A stretch of DNA of 64,000 nucleotides from Shinella kummerowiae (GTDB lineage: Bacteria > Pseudomonadota > Alphaproteobacteria > Rhizobiales > Rhizobiaceae): assembly GCF_009827055.1 (NCBI RefSeq), contig NZ_WUMK01000007.1, positions 62,001 to 126,000 of the forward strand. Direction: 5' to 3'. Shown piece after piece: positions 8,432 through 17,269 of the stretch (positions within the stretch are counted from its first letter, which is position 1; each line of letters starts with the position of its first letter). Position numbers and translations under genes: made by a program. The notes beneath the pieces were generated by a model. It was not told the origin of the DNA. It did not search any database and worked only from the letters and a program-made list of their open reading frames with translations.

Positions 8432-10063
8432 ATGAGCACCATTTCCTCCGCACGCCCCGCGGGCGGCGAACGCTATCTTGTCGGCGTCGATGTCGGCACG
8501 GGAAGCGCCAGAGCCGGCCTCTTCGACCTCACCGGCCGCATGCTCGCCTCGGGAAAACGCGACATTTCGCTGTTTCGCGAGGCGGGCGCGATGGTCGAAC
8601 AGTCGAGCACGGAAATCTGGGCCGCGGTCTGCGCTTCCGTGCGCGAGGCGATCGCAAAGGCGGGCGTTGCGCCCGAACAGGTCGCCGGCATCGGCTTCGA
8701 TGCGACCTGCTCGCTGGTCGTGCTTGGTGAAGGGGGCGCGTCGCTGCCGGTCGGCCCGTCGGAGAACCCGGAACGGGACATTATCGTCTGGATGGACCAC
8801 CGCGCGGTCGATCAGGTCGAGCGCATCAATGCGCAGGGCCACGAGGTGCTGCGCTATGTCGGTGGTCGCATCTCGCCGGAAATGGAAACGCCGAAGCTGC
8901 TGTGGCTGAAGGAAAACCGTCCGCAGGTTTTCGACGCGGCCTGGCAGTTCTTCGACCTCGCGGATTTCCTCACCTGGCGCGCAACGGGCGATCTCGCCCG
9001 CTCGACCTGTACGGTGACCTGCAAATGGACCTATCTGGCGCATGAGAAGCGCTGGGACCCAAGCTATTTCCACGGTATTGGCCTCGGCCTCTTGGCGGAG
9101 GAGGACTTTGCCCGTATCGGCCAGCGTGTCGTCGAGCCGGGCACGCCGCTCGGCACCGGCCTGACGGAGCAAGCCGCCGCCGATCTCGGGCTTGCCGTCG
9201 GCACGCCGGTCGCAGCCGGCATGATCGATGCGCATGCCGGCGGCATCGGCACGGTGGGCGTCGATGGTCCGCCGGAAAACAATCTCGGTTACGTCTTCGG
9301 CACGTCCTCCTGCACCATGACCTCGACGCACGAGCCGGTTTTCGTGCCGGGCGTCTGGGGACCCTATTTTTCGGCCATGGTGCCGGGCATGTGGTTGAAC
9401 GAAGGCGGCCAGTCGGCGGCCGGTGCCGCAATCGAACAGCTCCTCTCCTTCCACCCGGCGGTGGGCGACGCTTCGGCATTGGCAAAGACGCGCGGCGTCT
9501 CGCTGCCTGTCCTGCTTGCCGACCTCGCGGCGGAGAAGGCGGATACGCTTTCCGGCGTCGTGGCCTTGGCGGACGGCCTGCATGTCGTGCCGGAATTCCT
9601 CGGCAATCGTGCGCCCTTTGCCGATCCGCACGCCCGCGCGGTCATCGTTGGCCTTGGCATGGAGCGGGATCTCGACAATCTCGTCTCGCTCTACATCGCC
9701 GGCCTGTGCGGCATCGGCTATGGCCTGCGCCAGATCATTGATGCGCAGGCGGCAGCCGGTGCGCCGATCGACAAGATCGTCATCAGCGGCGGCGCCGGCC
9801 AGCTCGATCTCGTCCGCCAGCTTCTCGCCGACGCCACGGGCAAGCCGTTGCTCGCCACGAGGGCGGAGGAACCTGTCCTGCTCGGTGCCGCCATTCTCGG
9901 CAGCGTTGCCGGCGGCGCCTTCCCGGATGTGCGTGCCGCGATGGCGGCGCTGTCGGCGATCGACCGGACCTACCAGCCGGCCGGCGACGATGTCGCAACG
10001 CTTCATGCGAAACGGTACGACGCCTTCAAACGGTTGCAGGCAGTGGCGCGTGACATACGCTAG
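8432..10063 (+). CDS. FGGY-family pentulose kinase, probable D-ribulokinase
   Basis: A 543-residue sugar kinase of the FGGY family. The N-terminal phosphate-binding segment is GVDVGTGSARAGLFD, the substrate region has IGFDATCSLVV and IVWMDHRA, and the C-terminal half contains MIDAHAGGIGTVG and the ATP-site motif ISGGAGQLDLVRQLLAD. It would phosphorylate the ketopentose made by the upstream dehydrogenase, giving D-ribulose 5-phosphate for the pentose phosphate pathway. The gene ends convergently with treY, and the four bases CTAG (10060-10063) hold both stop codons. Confidence in the family is high. The exact sugar is inferred. Confidence 0.9.
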   Translation: MSTISSARPAGGERYLVGVDVGTGSARAGLFDLTGRMLASGKRDISLFREAGAMVEQSSTEIWAAVCASVREAIAKAGVAPEQVAGIGFDATCSLVVLGEGGASLPVGPSENPERDIIVWMDHRAVDQVERINAQGHEVLRYVGGRISPEMETPKLLWLKENRPQVFDAAWQFFDLADFLTWRATGDLARSTCTVTCKWTYLAHEKRWDPSYFHGIGLGLLAEEDFARIGQRVVEPGTPLGTGLTEQAAADLGLAVGTPVAAGMIDAHAGGIGTVGVDGPPENNLGYVFGTSSCTMTSTHEPVFVPGVWGPYFSAMVPGMWLNEGGQSAAGAAIEQLLSFHPAVGDASALAKTRGVSLPVLLADLAAEKADTLSGVVALADGLHVVPEFLGNRAPFADPHARAVIVGLGMERDLDNLVSLYIAGLCGIGYGLRQIIDAQAAAGAPIDKIVISGGAGQLDLVRQLLADATGKPLLATRAEEPVLLGAAILGSVAGGAFPDVRAAMAALSAIDRTYQPAGDDVATLHAKRYDAFKRLQAVARDIR

Positions 10064-12672
10064 ACGCTGAGAAGAAAGGCGACGGGTTCGGTCGCGAATA
10101 AATCCGAAAGGGCAATCTCGCGACCGAGAACGAATGTGCGCTTTTCAAGCACAGAGCGCACGCTACGGCCTTCTAGCGCGGCGGGAAGTCTGAGGGAAAT
10201 GCCGCGCGTGGCTTCCTCGGTGAAGTGCAGGGTGTCAGGCCGCAGCTTTCCGAAAGCTAGGCGAGGAACGACGGTGATGGCGAAGGCCGTTTCATCGCCG
10301 CGCATGAAGGCAAGCGCCTGTCGGCTTCCATCGGATAGGTCCAGGGGAATGTAAGGTCCGTTGAACAGATCGCGCTGGTTTTTTCGCGCCGCGAGAACGG
10401 TCGCGATCAGCCACTGTTTATAATCCTCGAAGCCGGCCCGCGCAGCATGCGGTTTCTGCGGTCGGTCGCTGGACGGTTGTTGAAGCAGCACGCGATTGTC
10501 CGGATCCACCAGCGAAAAATCGCTGTGCTCGCTGCCTTGGTAGATGTCGGGAACGCCCGGGGCGGTCAGCTTGATCAATGTCTGCGCCAGCGAATTCACC
10601 AGGCCGGCAGCGATGAAGGGCGAAAGCGTTTCGGCGAAATCGTCGAGAAAGGCCTCATGTGCGAGCATGTCGGTAACGAAGCCGACGACTTTCTGCTCAT
10701 AGTCGACGTCCGGTAGGTTCCAGTTCGAACCCGTCTTCGCTTCGCGCAGCGCCTTTTCGACATAGCGTTTCAGGCGCGCACCGAGCGTATCCATCGCGTG
10801 GTCTTTGCCGGCTGGCCAGATGCCGGCGAGCGCTTGATAGATCAGCCATTCCACATCAGGCTCCGGAACCTGTCGTTCGCCATGCGGCCGGCGGAATCGG
10901 GCATTGAGCGAGGACCAGCGTTGTGTCGCGGCGATCCACCGGTCCGATGCCTCGCTGAGTGTGTACAGGCGCGCGCGGGCATCCTCGCCCCGTTTCGTAT
11001 CGTGCGTCGAGGTTGCCGACAGGCTGTGCGGCAGCGTCTTGGCGCGTGCCTGCATGGTGGCGTGGAAGGCGGCGGGGCCGCCGGTCGGTTTGCTCGGATC
11101 GCCGCCGACCTCGTTCAGTGCGATAAAGGCGTTTTCGCGGTAGAAGAGCGTATCCTCCAGCGCCTTGGCCATGATCGGGCCGGTCAGTTGCTGGAAACGG
11201 GTGCGAAACTCCACACAGTCGGGCATCGTGTTGCAGGTCTTGTCGTCGGCGAGCAGTTCCCAGACGAAATCGATCGCTTCGCGGACCTCCGGGCGCAAGC
11301 CGTCCTGCGCCTCCAGCCGCGCTGCCGCGAGAAGCTGGCGGTCCCGTTCGGTGATGCCGGTCGTCGCGGTCAGATAGGTGCGGTAGACGGGCAGTGCGGT
11401 GATCAGGGCGCAGATCGCCTCGGCAAGCGTGCTGCGGGAGAGATCGGCATTGGCGCTATCGGCCATGTCTTTCGCCAGAAGGGTGATGTGGCGGACTTCG
11501 CCCGTGAAATTGTCCGAAAGCATCTGCCGCTTGCTGGCCCGCATCTCCTGCACATAGTTTCCGCGGTGCTCCTCGCCCTTCAGCGGCTGGAAGGCCTCCG
11601 CCAACCGACCGCCTTCGCGTTCGTCGACGAGTGCGTCCGCAAGGGCTGTGATGAATTCGTAACCCGTCGTGCCTTGCACCGGCCATTCCGTCGCGAAGGG
11701 TTCGCTTTTCTCCAGGATCTTTTCGACGACGATATAGACATCCGGGCCGACGGCGGTGCGCAGGCGCTCCAGATAGCCCTGCGGATCGGCAAGGCCGTCG
11801 ATATGATCGATGCGCAGGCCATCCAGCGTGCCCTCTTGCACGAGGTCGAGGATCAGGCGGTGGCTATCGTCGAAGACGTGCTGCGCCTCGACGCGCAGCC
11901 CGACGAGCCCGGCGATCTCGAAGAAACGACGATAGCTGAGATGGCGGCTTGCCGTCTTCCAATCCATAAGCCGCCACGGCTGTGCCGCGTGGATGGCAGC
12001 CATGCGGCTCGGATCGCCGGAAACAGTGGCGAGGTGTTGGTCCAGCGCGACGCGCGCGCCGGTGGGCGCCAGCGCTGCAGAAAGGATCGTCTTCCCGTCC
12101 GGGTCGGCCTTCGGATCCGCCGTGATGGCGAGATCGGCATGGCCCTCAAGCACGTCGCGATAGGTGCCCGGATGCAGGGGATAGAGGCTGTCATGATAGC
12201 GCAAGGCGAGGGCGTCGCGGTGCGGATCGAGGACGAGGCGAACGGCGCCCACCGACAGTTCCTCCTCGAAACTCCTGCCGAGGAAGGGAAGTGTCAGTTT
12301 CTCCGACCAGTCGATATCGAAATGGCGCGAAAAGGGGCTTTCCGCACCCCAGGTCACCACGCTGCGCCACCAGGGATTTTCCAGGCTCGCGGCCATGTGA
12401 TTGGGCACGATATCGAGGATGAGACCCATGCCGCACTCATGCAAATCGCCGGCAAGCGCGCGCAGCCCGTCAAGGCCGCCCAGGCCAGGGTCGATTTCGT
12501 CCGTCCGGGTCACATCGTAACCGTGCGTCGACCCGCTGGTCGCGGTCAGGACGGGAGAGGCATAGAGATGGCTGATGCCCAGATCGTAAAGATAGGGCAC
12601 AAGTTGACGCGCCCTCCCGAAGTCCATACCGTTTCGGAACTGGAGGCGATAGGTCGAACTGGGATATGTCAT
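10060..12672 (-). CDS. treY: Malto-oligosyltrehalose synthase
   Basis: An 870-residue GH13 enzyme that isomerises the reducing-end alpha-1,4 bond of maltodextrins to alpha,alpha-1,1, making maltooligosyl trehalose. The start STYRLQFRNGMDF and the motifs SHLYASPVLTATSGSTHGYDV, LDIVPNHMA, GLRIDHIDGLADP (with the catalytic Asp) and VVEKIL (catalytic Glu) are typical of TreY. DIYQGSE occurs near the C-terminus. It works with TreZ (13175-14956) to release trehalose from glycogen. A perfect EcfG-type promoter precedes it. Only a CBS gene separates it from treZ on the same strand. Confidence 0.96.
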   Translation of the reverse strand: MTYPSSTYRLQFRNGMDFGRARQLVPYLYDLGISHLYASPVLTATSGSTHGYDVTRTDEIDPGLGGLDGLRALAGDLHECGMGLILDIVPNHMAASLENPWWRSVVTWGAESPFSRHFDIDWSEKLTLPFLGRSFEEELSVGAVRLVLDPHRDALALRYHDSLYPLHPGTYRDVLEGHADLAITADPKADPDGKTILSAALAPTGARVALDQHLATVSGDPSRMAAIHAAQPWRLMDWKTASRHLSYRRFFEIAGLVGLRVEAQHVFDDSHRLILDLVQEGTLDGLRIDHIDGLADPQGYLERLRTAVGPDVYIVVEKILEKSEPFATEWPVQGTTGYEFITALADALVDEREGGRLAEAFQPLKGEEHRGNYVQEMRASKRQMLSDNFTGEVRHITLLAKDMADSANADLSRSTLAEAICALITALPVYRTYLTATTGITERDRQLLAAARLEAQDGLRPEVREAIDFVWELLADDKTCNTMPDCVEFRTRFQQLTGPIMAKALEDTLFYRENAFIALNEVGGDPSKPTGGPAAFHATMQARAKTLPHSLSATSTHDTKRGEDARARLYTLSEASDRWIAATQRWSSLNARFRRPHGERQVPEPDVEWLIYQALAGIWPAGKDHAMDTLGARLKRYVEKALREAKTGSNWNLPDVDYEQKVVGFVTDMLAHEAFLDDFAETLSPFIAAGLVNSLAQTLIKLTAPGVPDIYQGSEHSDFSLVDPDNRVLLQQPSSDRPQKPHAARAGFEDYKQWLIATVLAARKNQRDLFNGPYIPLDLSDGSRQALAFMRGDETAFAITVVPRLAFGKLRPDTLHFTEEATRGISLRLPAALEGRSVRSVLEKRTFVLGREIALSDLFATEPVAFLLSV

Positions 12673-12707
12673 AAGGCCCTAGGTGTGCGGGTTTCAGCCG
12701 CGCCCTA

Positions 12708-12732
12708 AACGCATATCCTCCCCGTTTGTTCC
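12708..12732 (-). promoter_or_regulatory. EcfG/RpoE2-type stress promoter of treY
   Basis: On the minus strand GGAAC (12732-12728) is followed by 16 nt and CGTT (12711-12708), a full match to the alphaproteobacterial general-stress sigma consensus. The -10 element ends 36 nt before the treY ATG. Confidence 0.7.
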
Positions 12733-12742
12733 ATCCGCTTGT

Positions 12743-13114
12743 TCAAATGCCGTGCCGGGTAAAGTCCGTCCGCGAAACGACGCCCGCCAGCCGTTCCTGC
12801 CGGTCGAGCACGGCGAGGCGCCGCAGTTGCAAGGCCTTCATGTTGCCCAGTACGCCGTCCACCTCCTCATCGTCGTAGCAGTAGGTGATGTTGCTCGTCA
12901 TGATGTCGCTGACCTTGGTGGTTCCCGCATCGAGACCGGGCGCGACGGCGCGAAGGATGATGTCGCGGTCTGTCAGAGTGCCGACGAGGCCGCTGGCATC
13001 GGCCACCGGCAGGAAGGCGATGTCCCATTGCGCCATCAGCCCTGCGGCATAGTGCAGGGTTTCCTCCGGCCGCACGAGATGGACATTGCGGGTCATGATG
13101 TCGCCGATCAGCAT
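12743..13114 (-). CDS. CBS-domain protein
   Basis: A 123-residue protein made almost entirely of a tandem CBS pair (Bateman module). The first CBS covers IMTRNVHLVRPEETLHYAA to VGTLTDRDIILRAV, and the second covers VSDIMTSNITYCYDDEEV to LAGVVSRTD. Such modules bind adenine nucleotides. Stand-alone examples are common in stress regulons, but their partners are often unknown. The gene lies between treZ and treY on the same strand, 60 and 70 bp away, and has its own GGAAC-N16-TGTT promoter-like sequence. It may link trehalose synthesis to energy state. That is speculative. Confidence 0.85.
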   Translation of the reverse strand: MLIGDIMTRNVHLVRPEETLHYAAGLMAQWDIAFLPVADASGLVGTLTDRDIILRAVAPGLDAGTTKVSDIMTSNITYCYDDEEVDGVLGNMKALQLRRLAVLDRQERLAGVVSRTDFTRHGI

Positions 13115-13143
13115 GGGGACCTCTTTTGGCAGTTTCTCTCAAG

Positions 13144-13168
13144 AACAGACGAATGCGTGGTTGGTTCC
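13144..13168 (-). promoter_or_regulatory. EcfG-type promoter of the CBS gene
   Basis: Minus-strand GGAAC (13168-13164), 16 nt, then TGTT (13147-13144). This fits the RpoE2 pattern GGAAC-N18-TT with one deviation from CGTT. It ends 29 nt before the CBS start. Confidence 0.5.
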
Positions 13169-13174
13169 ATGGCG

Positions 13175-14956
13175 CTATTGCTGCGAACGGTCGATGGCCA
13201 CGCTGATTGACGGGCCGGCTGCGGCGCCATTGGAAAGCGCAAAGATCGTCTCGCCTCCGATCTCCGGCCACGGCTTCTCCTGCTTTCCAAGGTTTGCGCG
13301 AATGCCGAGCGTTGCCGTGTGGAAGTGCCAGTCCACGGCGAAAATGCCGTCTTCCGCGGGCAGGATATGCGGCCGCGCTGTTCCGGGGGCCGCGAGCAGC
13401 GGCACGACATGCTCCCGGCGCAGCCGGATCAATTCGCGGACGAAATCAGCCTGCCGCCTGCCGTCGGGGGACACCAGACGCGACCAGTCGAGTTTCGAAC
13501 GCTGAAAAGTGTCCTCGGCACCGGGATCCGGCAGGTCCTTCGCGGTCTTGCCCTTGGGCATGCCACCGAACTTCTTTGCCTCCGCCTTCCGCCCCTGTTT
13601 GACCGCATGGGCAAGCTCCCCTTCGAAGTCGGCGAAGAACAGGAAGGGCTGCTGCTCGCCGTACTCCTCGCCCATGAAGAGCATGGGTATTGGCGGGGCA
13701 AGAAGCAGAAGGGCCGTCATGACGTTGAGAAGCATGGGGTCGGCGAGAACCGACAGGCGTTCGCCGAACGCGCGGTTGCCGATCTGGTCGTGATTGTGCA
13801 GGAAGTTGACGTTGACCTGCGGCGGCAGACGGTCCTGCGGTGCCGGCCCGATCCGATCCTGCGTCCGATCCGCCTGCACGAACCCCATGGCGGCCGCCTC
13901 CCGCAGGACGGTGCCGGCATTGTCCGCAAAGGGTGCGTAGTGGCCCTTGCCTTCCCCGGTCGCGATGATGTGCAGGGCGTGGTGGAACTCGTCATTCCAG
14001 CCCGCCGTGTAGTGATGCACTGTGCCGCCATCGCGGTTCAGCAGGCTCTTGCGGCTCGCCTGGTCTTCGACGACGAGATGGACAGGGCGATGCGGCAGGG
14101 TTTCCCGGACAGCCTCGGCCAGCTCGATCAGCATATGCCTCTCGCTGTCGTCTATGACCTGTTCTGTTGCGTCGAAGCGCAGGCCATCGAACCGGTAATC
14201 GACCAGCCAGTGCAACGCGTTTTCGATGAAGTAGCGCCGCACCGGCTCCCTCTCGAAGGCGAGGGCAGCGCCCCAGGGCGTGTGGCGCTCGGGGTGAAAG
14301 AAGGCGGGCGCGATGCGTGGCAGCATGTTTCCGACCGGGCCGAAGTGATTGTAGACGACATCGAGCAGGACCATGATGCCATGGCCGTGGGCCGCGTCGA
14401 TCAACGCCTTCAGGTCCTCCGGCGTGCCGTAGGCGGTGTGTGGCGCATAGTGCAGAACACCATCATAGCCCCAGCCGCGCCTGCCGGCGAAATGGGCAAC
14501 CGGCATGAGTTCGATCGCCGTGATGCCCATATGGTAGAGATGGGGCAGGCGGTCGATGGCGGCGCGGAACGTGCCTTCCGGTGTGAATGTGCCGACATGC
14601 ATTTCATAGACGACCGCCTCTTCCCACGCCCGCCCTCTCCAGTCGGGATTGCACCAGACATGGGTGTCATGGTGGACGAGGATGGACGCTCCGTCGACGC
14701 CATCCTCCTGAGCATGGGAGGCGGGATCCGGAATGTCAGTGCCGTCGGAAAGCCGGAAATGGTAGGTATCGCCGAGCTGGACAAGGCTGGTTTCGACCGT
14801 GTGCCAACCGTCGTCACCCATTTGCATTAAAATCTTCCAACCGCAGGCAACGAGCGCGACCTTCTCCTCGGCGGGGGCCCAGAGGCGGAACCGCACCCTG
14901 CCATCCGGCAAGACGCTTGGCCCCCAGCTTTTCGGTGTCGGCGGTGGCTGCGTCAT
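13175..14956 (-). CDS. treZ: Malto-oligosyltrehalose trehalohydrolase
   Basis: A 593-residue GH13 hydrolase that cleaves trehalose from maltooligosyl trehalose. An N-terminal CBM48-like region (VRFRLWAPAEEKVAL) precedes the barrel, with VYEMHVGTFTPEGTF, LLDVVYNHFGPVGN, FDGLRFDATEQVID (nucleophile Asp) and VVEDQAS (acid/base Glu), then NVNFLHNHDQIGNRAFGERL. The length is normal for TreZ. The ATG at 14956 has GAGGA 6 nt upstream. It partners TreY downstream and is divergent from glgX, which supplies linear maltodextrins by debranching glycogen. Confidence 0.95.
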   Translation of the reverse strand: MTQPPPTPKSWGPSVLPDGRVRFRLWAPAEEKVALVACGWKILMQMGDDGWHTVETSLVQLGDTYHFRLSDGTDIPDPASHAQEDGVDGASILVHHDTHVWCNPDWRGRAWEEAVVYEMHVGTFTPEGTFRAAIDRLPHLYHMGITAIELMPVAHFAGRRGWGYDGVLHYAPHTAYGTPEDLKALIDAAHGHGIMVLLDVVYNHFGPVGNMLPRIAPAFFHPERHTPWGAALAFEREPVRRYFIENALHWLVDYRFDGLRFDATEQVIDDSERHMLIELAEAVRETLPHRPVHLVVEDQASRKSLLNRDGGTVHHYTAGWNDEFHHALHIIATGEGKGHYAPFADNAGTVLREAAAMGFVQADRTQDRIGPAPQDRLPPQVNVNFLHNHDQIGNRAFGERLSVLADPMLLNVMTALLLLAPPIPMLFMGEEYGEQQPFLFFADFEGELAHAVKQGRKAEAKKFGGMPKGKTAKDLPDPGAEDTFQRSKLDWSRLVSPDGRRQADFVRELIRLRREHVVPLLAAPGTARPHILPAEDGIFAVDWHFHTATLGIRANLGKQEKPWPEIGGETIFALSNGAAAGPSISVAIDRSQQ

Positions 14957-14988
14957 CCGCTTCCTCTGTGTCGGTCAACCGGAAGCGC

Positions 14989-15013
14989 AACCACCGGGTT
15001 GCGAAAAAGTTCC
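14989..15013 (-). promoter_or_regulatory. EcfG-type promoter of treZ
   Basis: Minus-strand GGAAC (15013-15009), 16 nt, then GGTT (14992-14989), ending 33 nt before the treZ start. It differs from the consensus CGTT at one position. Its -35 box is one arm of the palindrome GTTCCGGAAC, shared back-to-back with the glgX promoter. Confidence 0.5.
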
Positions 15014-15038
15014 GGAACAATCCGGTTCTTTTCGCGTT
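15014..15038 (+). promoter_or_regulatory. EcfG/RpoE2-type stress promoter of glgX
   Basis: GGAAC (15014-15018), 16 nt, CGTT (15035-15038) on the plus strand is a full match to the general-stress sigma consensus. The predicted leader to the glgX ATG at 15176 is about 130 nt. Confidence 0.68.
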
Positions 15039-15175
15039 GCACCATCGCTTTTTCGGGCCGCGATAGGATGCCTCCCGTTCTTTCGACGACTGTTCGTCGT
15101 CGCGCTGCGATGAAGCGATGGCGATGGCGGCCCTCGTTCCGACGGCGCGTTGCTCGACCGAAGGGGACAGACCGC

Positions 15176-17260
15176 ATGAGCTATTCGTTTTCCGAACTCG
15201 ATTTCATGAAGCCGGAGCTTGGCGCCGAATTCACCGGCGAGGGCACGCATTTCGCCGTGTTTTCCGCCCATGCGGAGCAGATGGAGCTGTGTCTCTTCAG
15301 CGAGGACGGCAAGGAAGAGACGGCCCGGCTGCCGCTGCCCAAGCGCGAAGGCGATATCTGGTCCGGCTACATTGCCGGCCTGAAACCCGGCACGATCTAC
15401 GGCTACCGCGCGCACGGCCCCTATGAGCCGAAGGCCGGTCACCGCTTCAACCCGAACAAGCTGCTGCTCGACCCCTATGCCAAGCAGATCGTTGGGGAAA
15501 TCCAGTGGGACGATGCGCTCTATGGCTACCGCATCGGCGATCCGGCGGAAGACCTATCCTTCGACGAGCGCGACAGCGCACCCTTCATGGTAAAGGGCGT
15601 GGTGCAGGATCCGGATTTCGACTGGGCGGGCGACGCGGCGATCCGCCGGCCATGGACCGAGACGATCATCTATGAGGCGCATGTGCGCGGCATGACGATG
15701 ACCCATCCCGGTGTGCCGGAAGAGCTGCGCGGCACCTTCATGGGCATGGCGAGCGATCCGATCATCGAACATCTTGTCGACCTCGGCATTTCGGCCATCG
15801 AACTTCTGCCCATCCAGTATTTCCCGGACGATCGGTATCTGCTCGAAAAGAACCTGCGCAACTATTGGGGTTATCAGACGCTCGGCTTCTTCGCGCCGCA
15901 GCCGCGTTTCCTCTCCGGCCGGGCTGTCACCGAATTCAAGGCGATGGTCAAACGCTTCCATGCCGCCGGCATCGAGGTGATCATGGACGTCGTCTACAAC
16001 CACACCGCCGAGGGCTCGGAGCGGGGGCCGACGTTGAGTTTTCGCGGCCTCGACAATCTCAGCTACTACCGCCTGTCGCCGGACGACCTGCGCCACAGCT
16101 ACGACACAACCGGCACCGGCAATACGGTCAACATTGCCCATCCCATGGTGCTGCGCATGGTGCTCGACAGTTTGCGCTACTGGGTCGGCGTGATGCATGT
16201 CGATGGCTTCCGCTTCGACCTTGCTAGCACGCTCGGCCGCACCCGGCACATTGAGTTCGACCGCGACGGCACGTTCTTCGATGCGATCCGGCAGGACCCG
16301 ATTCTTTCCGGCGTGAAGCTGATCGCGGAGCCCTGGGACGTGGGTGATGGCGGCTATCAGGTGGGCGGTTTTCCGTATCCGTTCCGCGAATGGAACGACA
16401 AGTACCGCGACGACGTGCGCCGCTTCTGGAAGGGCGATGGCGGGCTTGTGTCGGGGCTGGCAACGCGCCTTACCGGCTCCGCGCCGCAGTTCAACCATTC
16501 CGACCGCGGCGTCACCTCGTCGATCAACCTGTTGAGCGCCCATGACGGCTTCACGCTGATGGATACCGTTTCCTATGACGGCAAGCACAACGAGGCGAAT
16601 GGCGAAGACAACCGCGACGGCCATTCCGACAATCATTCGCACAATATGGGGGCCGAAGGCCCGACCGATGACCAGACCATCCGCGCCGCCCGTGACCGCC
16701 GCCGGCGCAATATGATCGCGACGCTGATGCTGAGCCAGGGCGTGCCCATGCTGCTTGGCGGCGATGAGCTGGGCAACAGCCAGAACGGCAACAACAACGC
16801 CTATTGCCAGGACAACGAGATCGGCTGGACCGACTGGAGCGGCCTCGACGATCCGTTCCTCAATTTCTGCAAGGGCGCGATCGCCTTTCGCAGGTCCCAC
16901 CCGGCGCTCCGGCAGGAACGGTTCCTCACGGGCGATCCCGCAGAGGACGGCACGGTCGACATCGCCTGGTACAAGCCCGACGGTGCCTTCATGGATGACG
17001 GGGCCTGGAAGGACGCCAACCTGCGGACGCTCGGCCTCTTCCTGTCGAAGCCGGCGAATGGCGAGGGGCCGGACCAGCTCGTTATCGTCGTCAATGCCGG
17101 CGGTGATTGCCAGGTGAAACTTCCCGAGGTGAACGGCATCAAGGCGTGGAAGCGTGTGCTCGATACGGGCGCCGGCGAGGATGCCTTCGCCGAGCATCCC
17201 ACTGAGGGCCCCACCACGGTCTATGGCGCCAGTGTCGCCGTCTTCGATCCGGTGGGGTGA
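15176..17260 (+). CDS. glgX: Glycogen debranching enzyme (isoamylase type)
   Basis: A 694-residue GH13 debranching enzyme that hydrolyses alpha-1,6 branches in glycogen or limit dextrins. A CBM48 N-terminus (LGAEFTGEGTHFAVFSAHAE) precedes the barrel, with VYNHTAEGSERGP, VDGFRFDLAS (nucleophile Asp) and LIAEPWDVGDGGYQVG (acid/base Glu), followed by LLSAHDGFTLMDTVSY. The frame is open upstream, but the ATG at 15176 is preferred. AAGGGGA precedes it at good spacing and the protein then begins like other GlgX/TreX proteins. With TreY and TreZ it forms the TreXYZ route from glycogen to trehalose. Topoisomerase IB follows after 9 nt. Confidence 0.95.
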   Translation: MSYSFSELDFMKPELGAEFTGEGTHFAVFSAHAEQMELCLFSEDGKEETARLPLPKREGDIWSGYIAGLKPGTIYGYRAHGPYEPKAGHRFNPNKLLLDPYAKQIVGEIQWDDALYGYRIGDPAEDLSFDERDSAPFMVKGVVQDPDFDWAGDAAIRRPWTETIIYEAHVRGMTMTHPGVPEELRGTFMGMASDPIIEHLVDLGISAIELLPIQYFPDDRYLLEKNLRNYWGYQTLGFFAPQPRFLSGRAVTEFKAMVKRFHAAGIEVIMDVVYNHTAEGSERGPTLSFRGLDNLSYYRLSPDDLRHSYDTTGTGNTVNIAHPMVLRMVLDSLRYWVGVMHVDGFRFDLASTLGRTRHIEFDRDGTFFDAIRQDPILSGVKLIAEPWDVGDGGYQVGGFPYPFREWNDKYRDDVRRFWKGDGGLVSGLATRLTGSAPQFNHSDRGVTSSINLLSAHDGFTLMDTVSYDGKHNEANGEDNRDGHSDNHSHNMGAEGPTDDQTIRAARDRRRRNMIATLMLSQGVPMLLGGDELGNSQNGNNNAYCQDNEIGWTDWSGLDDPFLNFCKGAIAFRRSHPALRQERFLTGDPAEDGTVDIAWYKPDGAFMDDGAWKDANLRTLGLFLSKPANGEGPDQLVIVVNAGGDCQVKLPEVNGIKAWKRVLDTGAGEDAFAEHPTEGPTTVYGASVAVFDPVG

Positions 17261-17269
17261 GTTTCCCAC

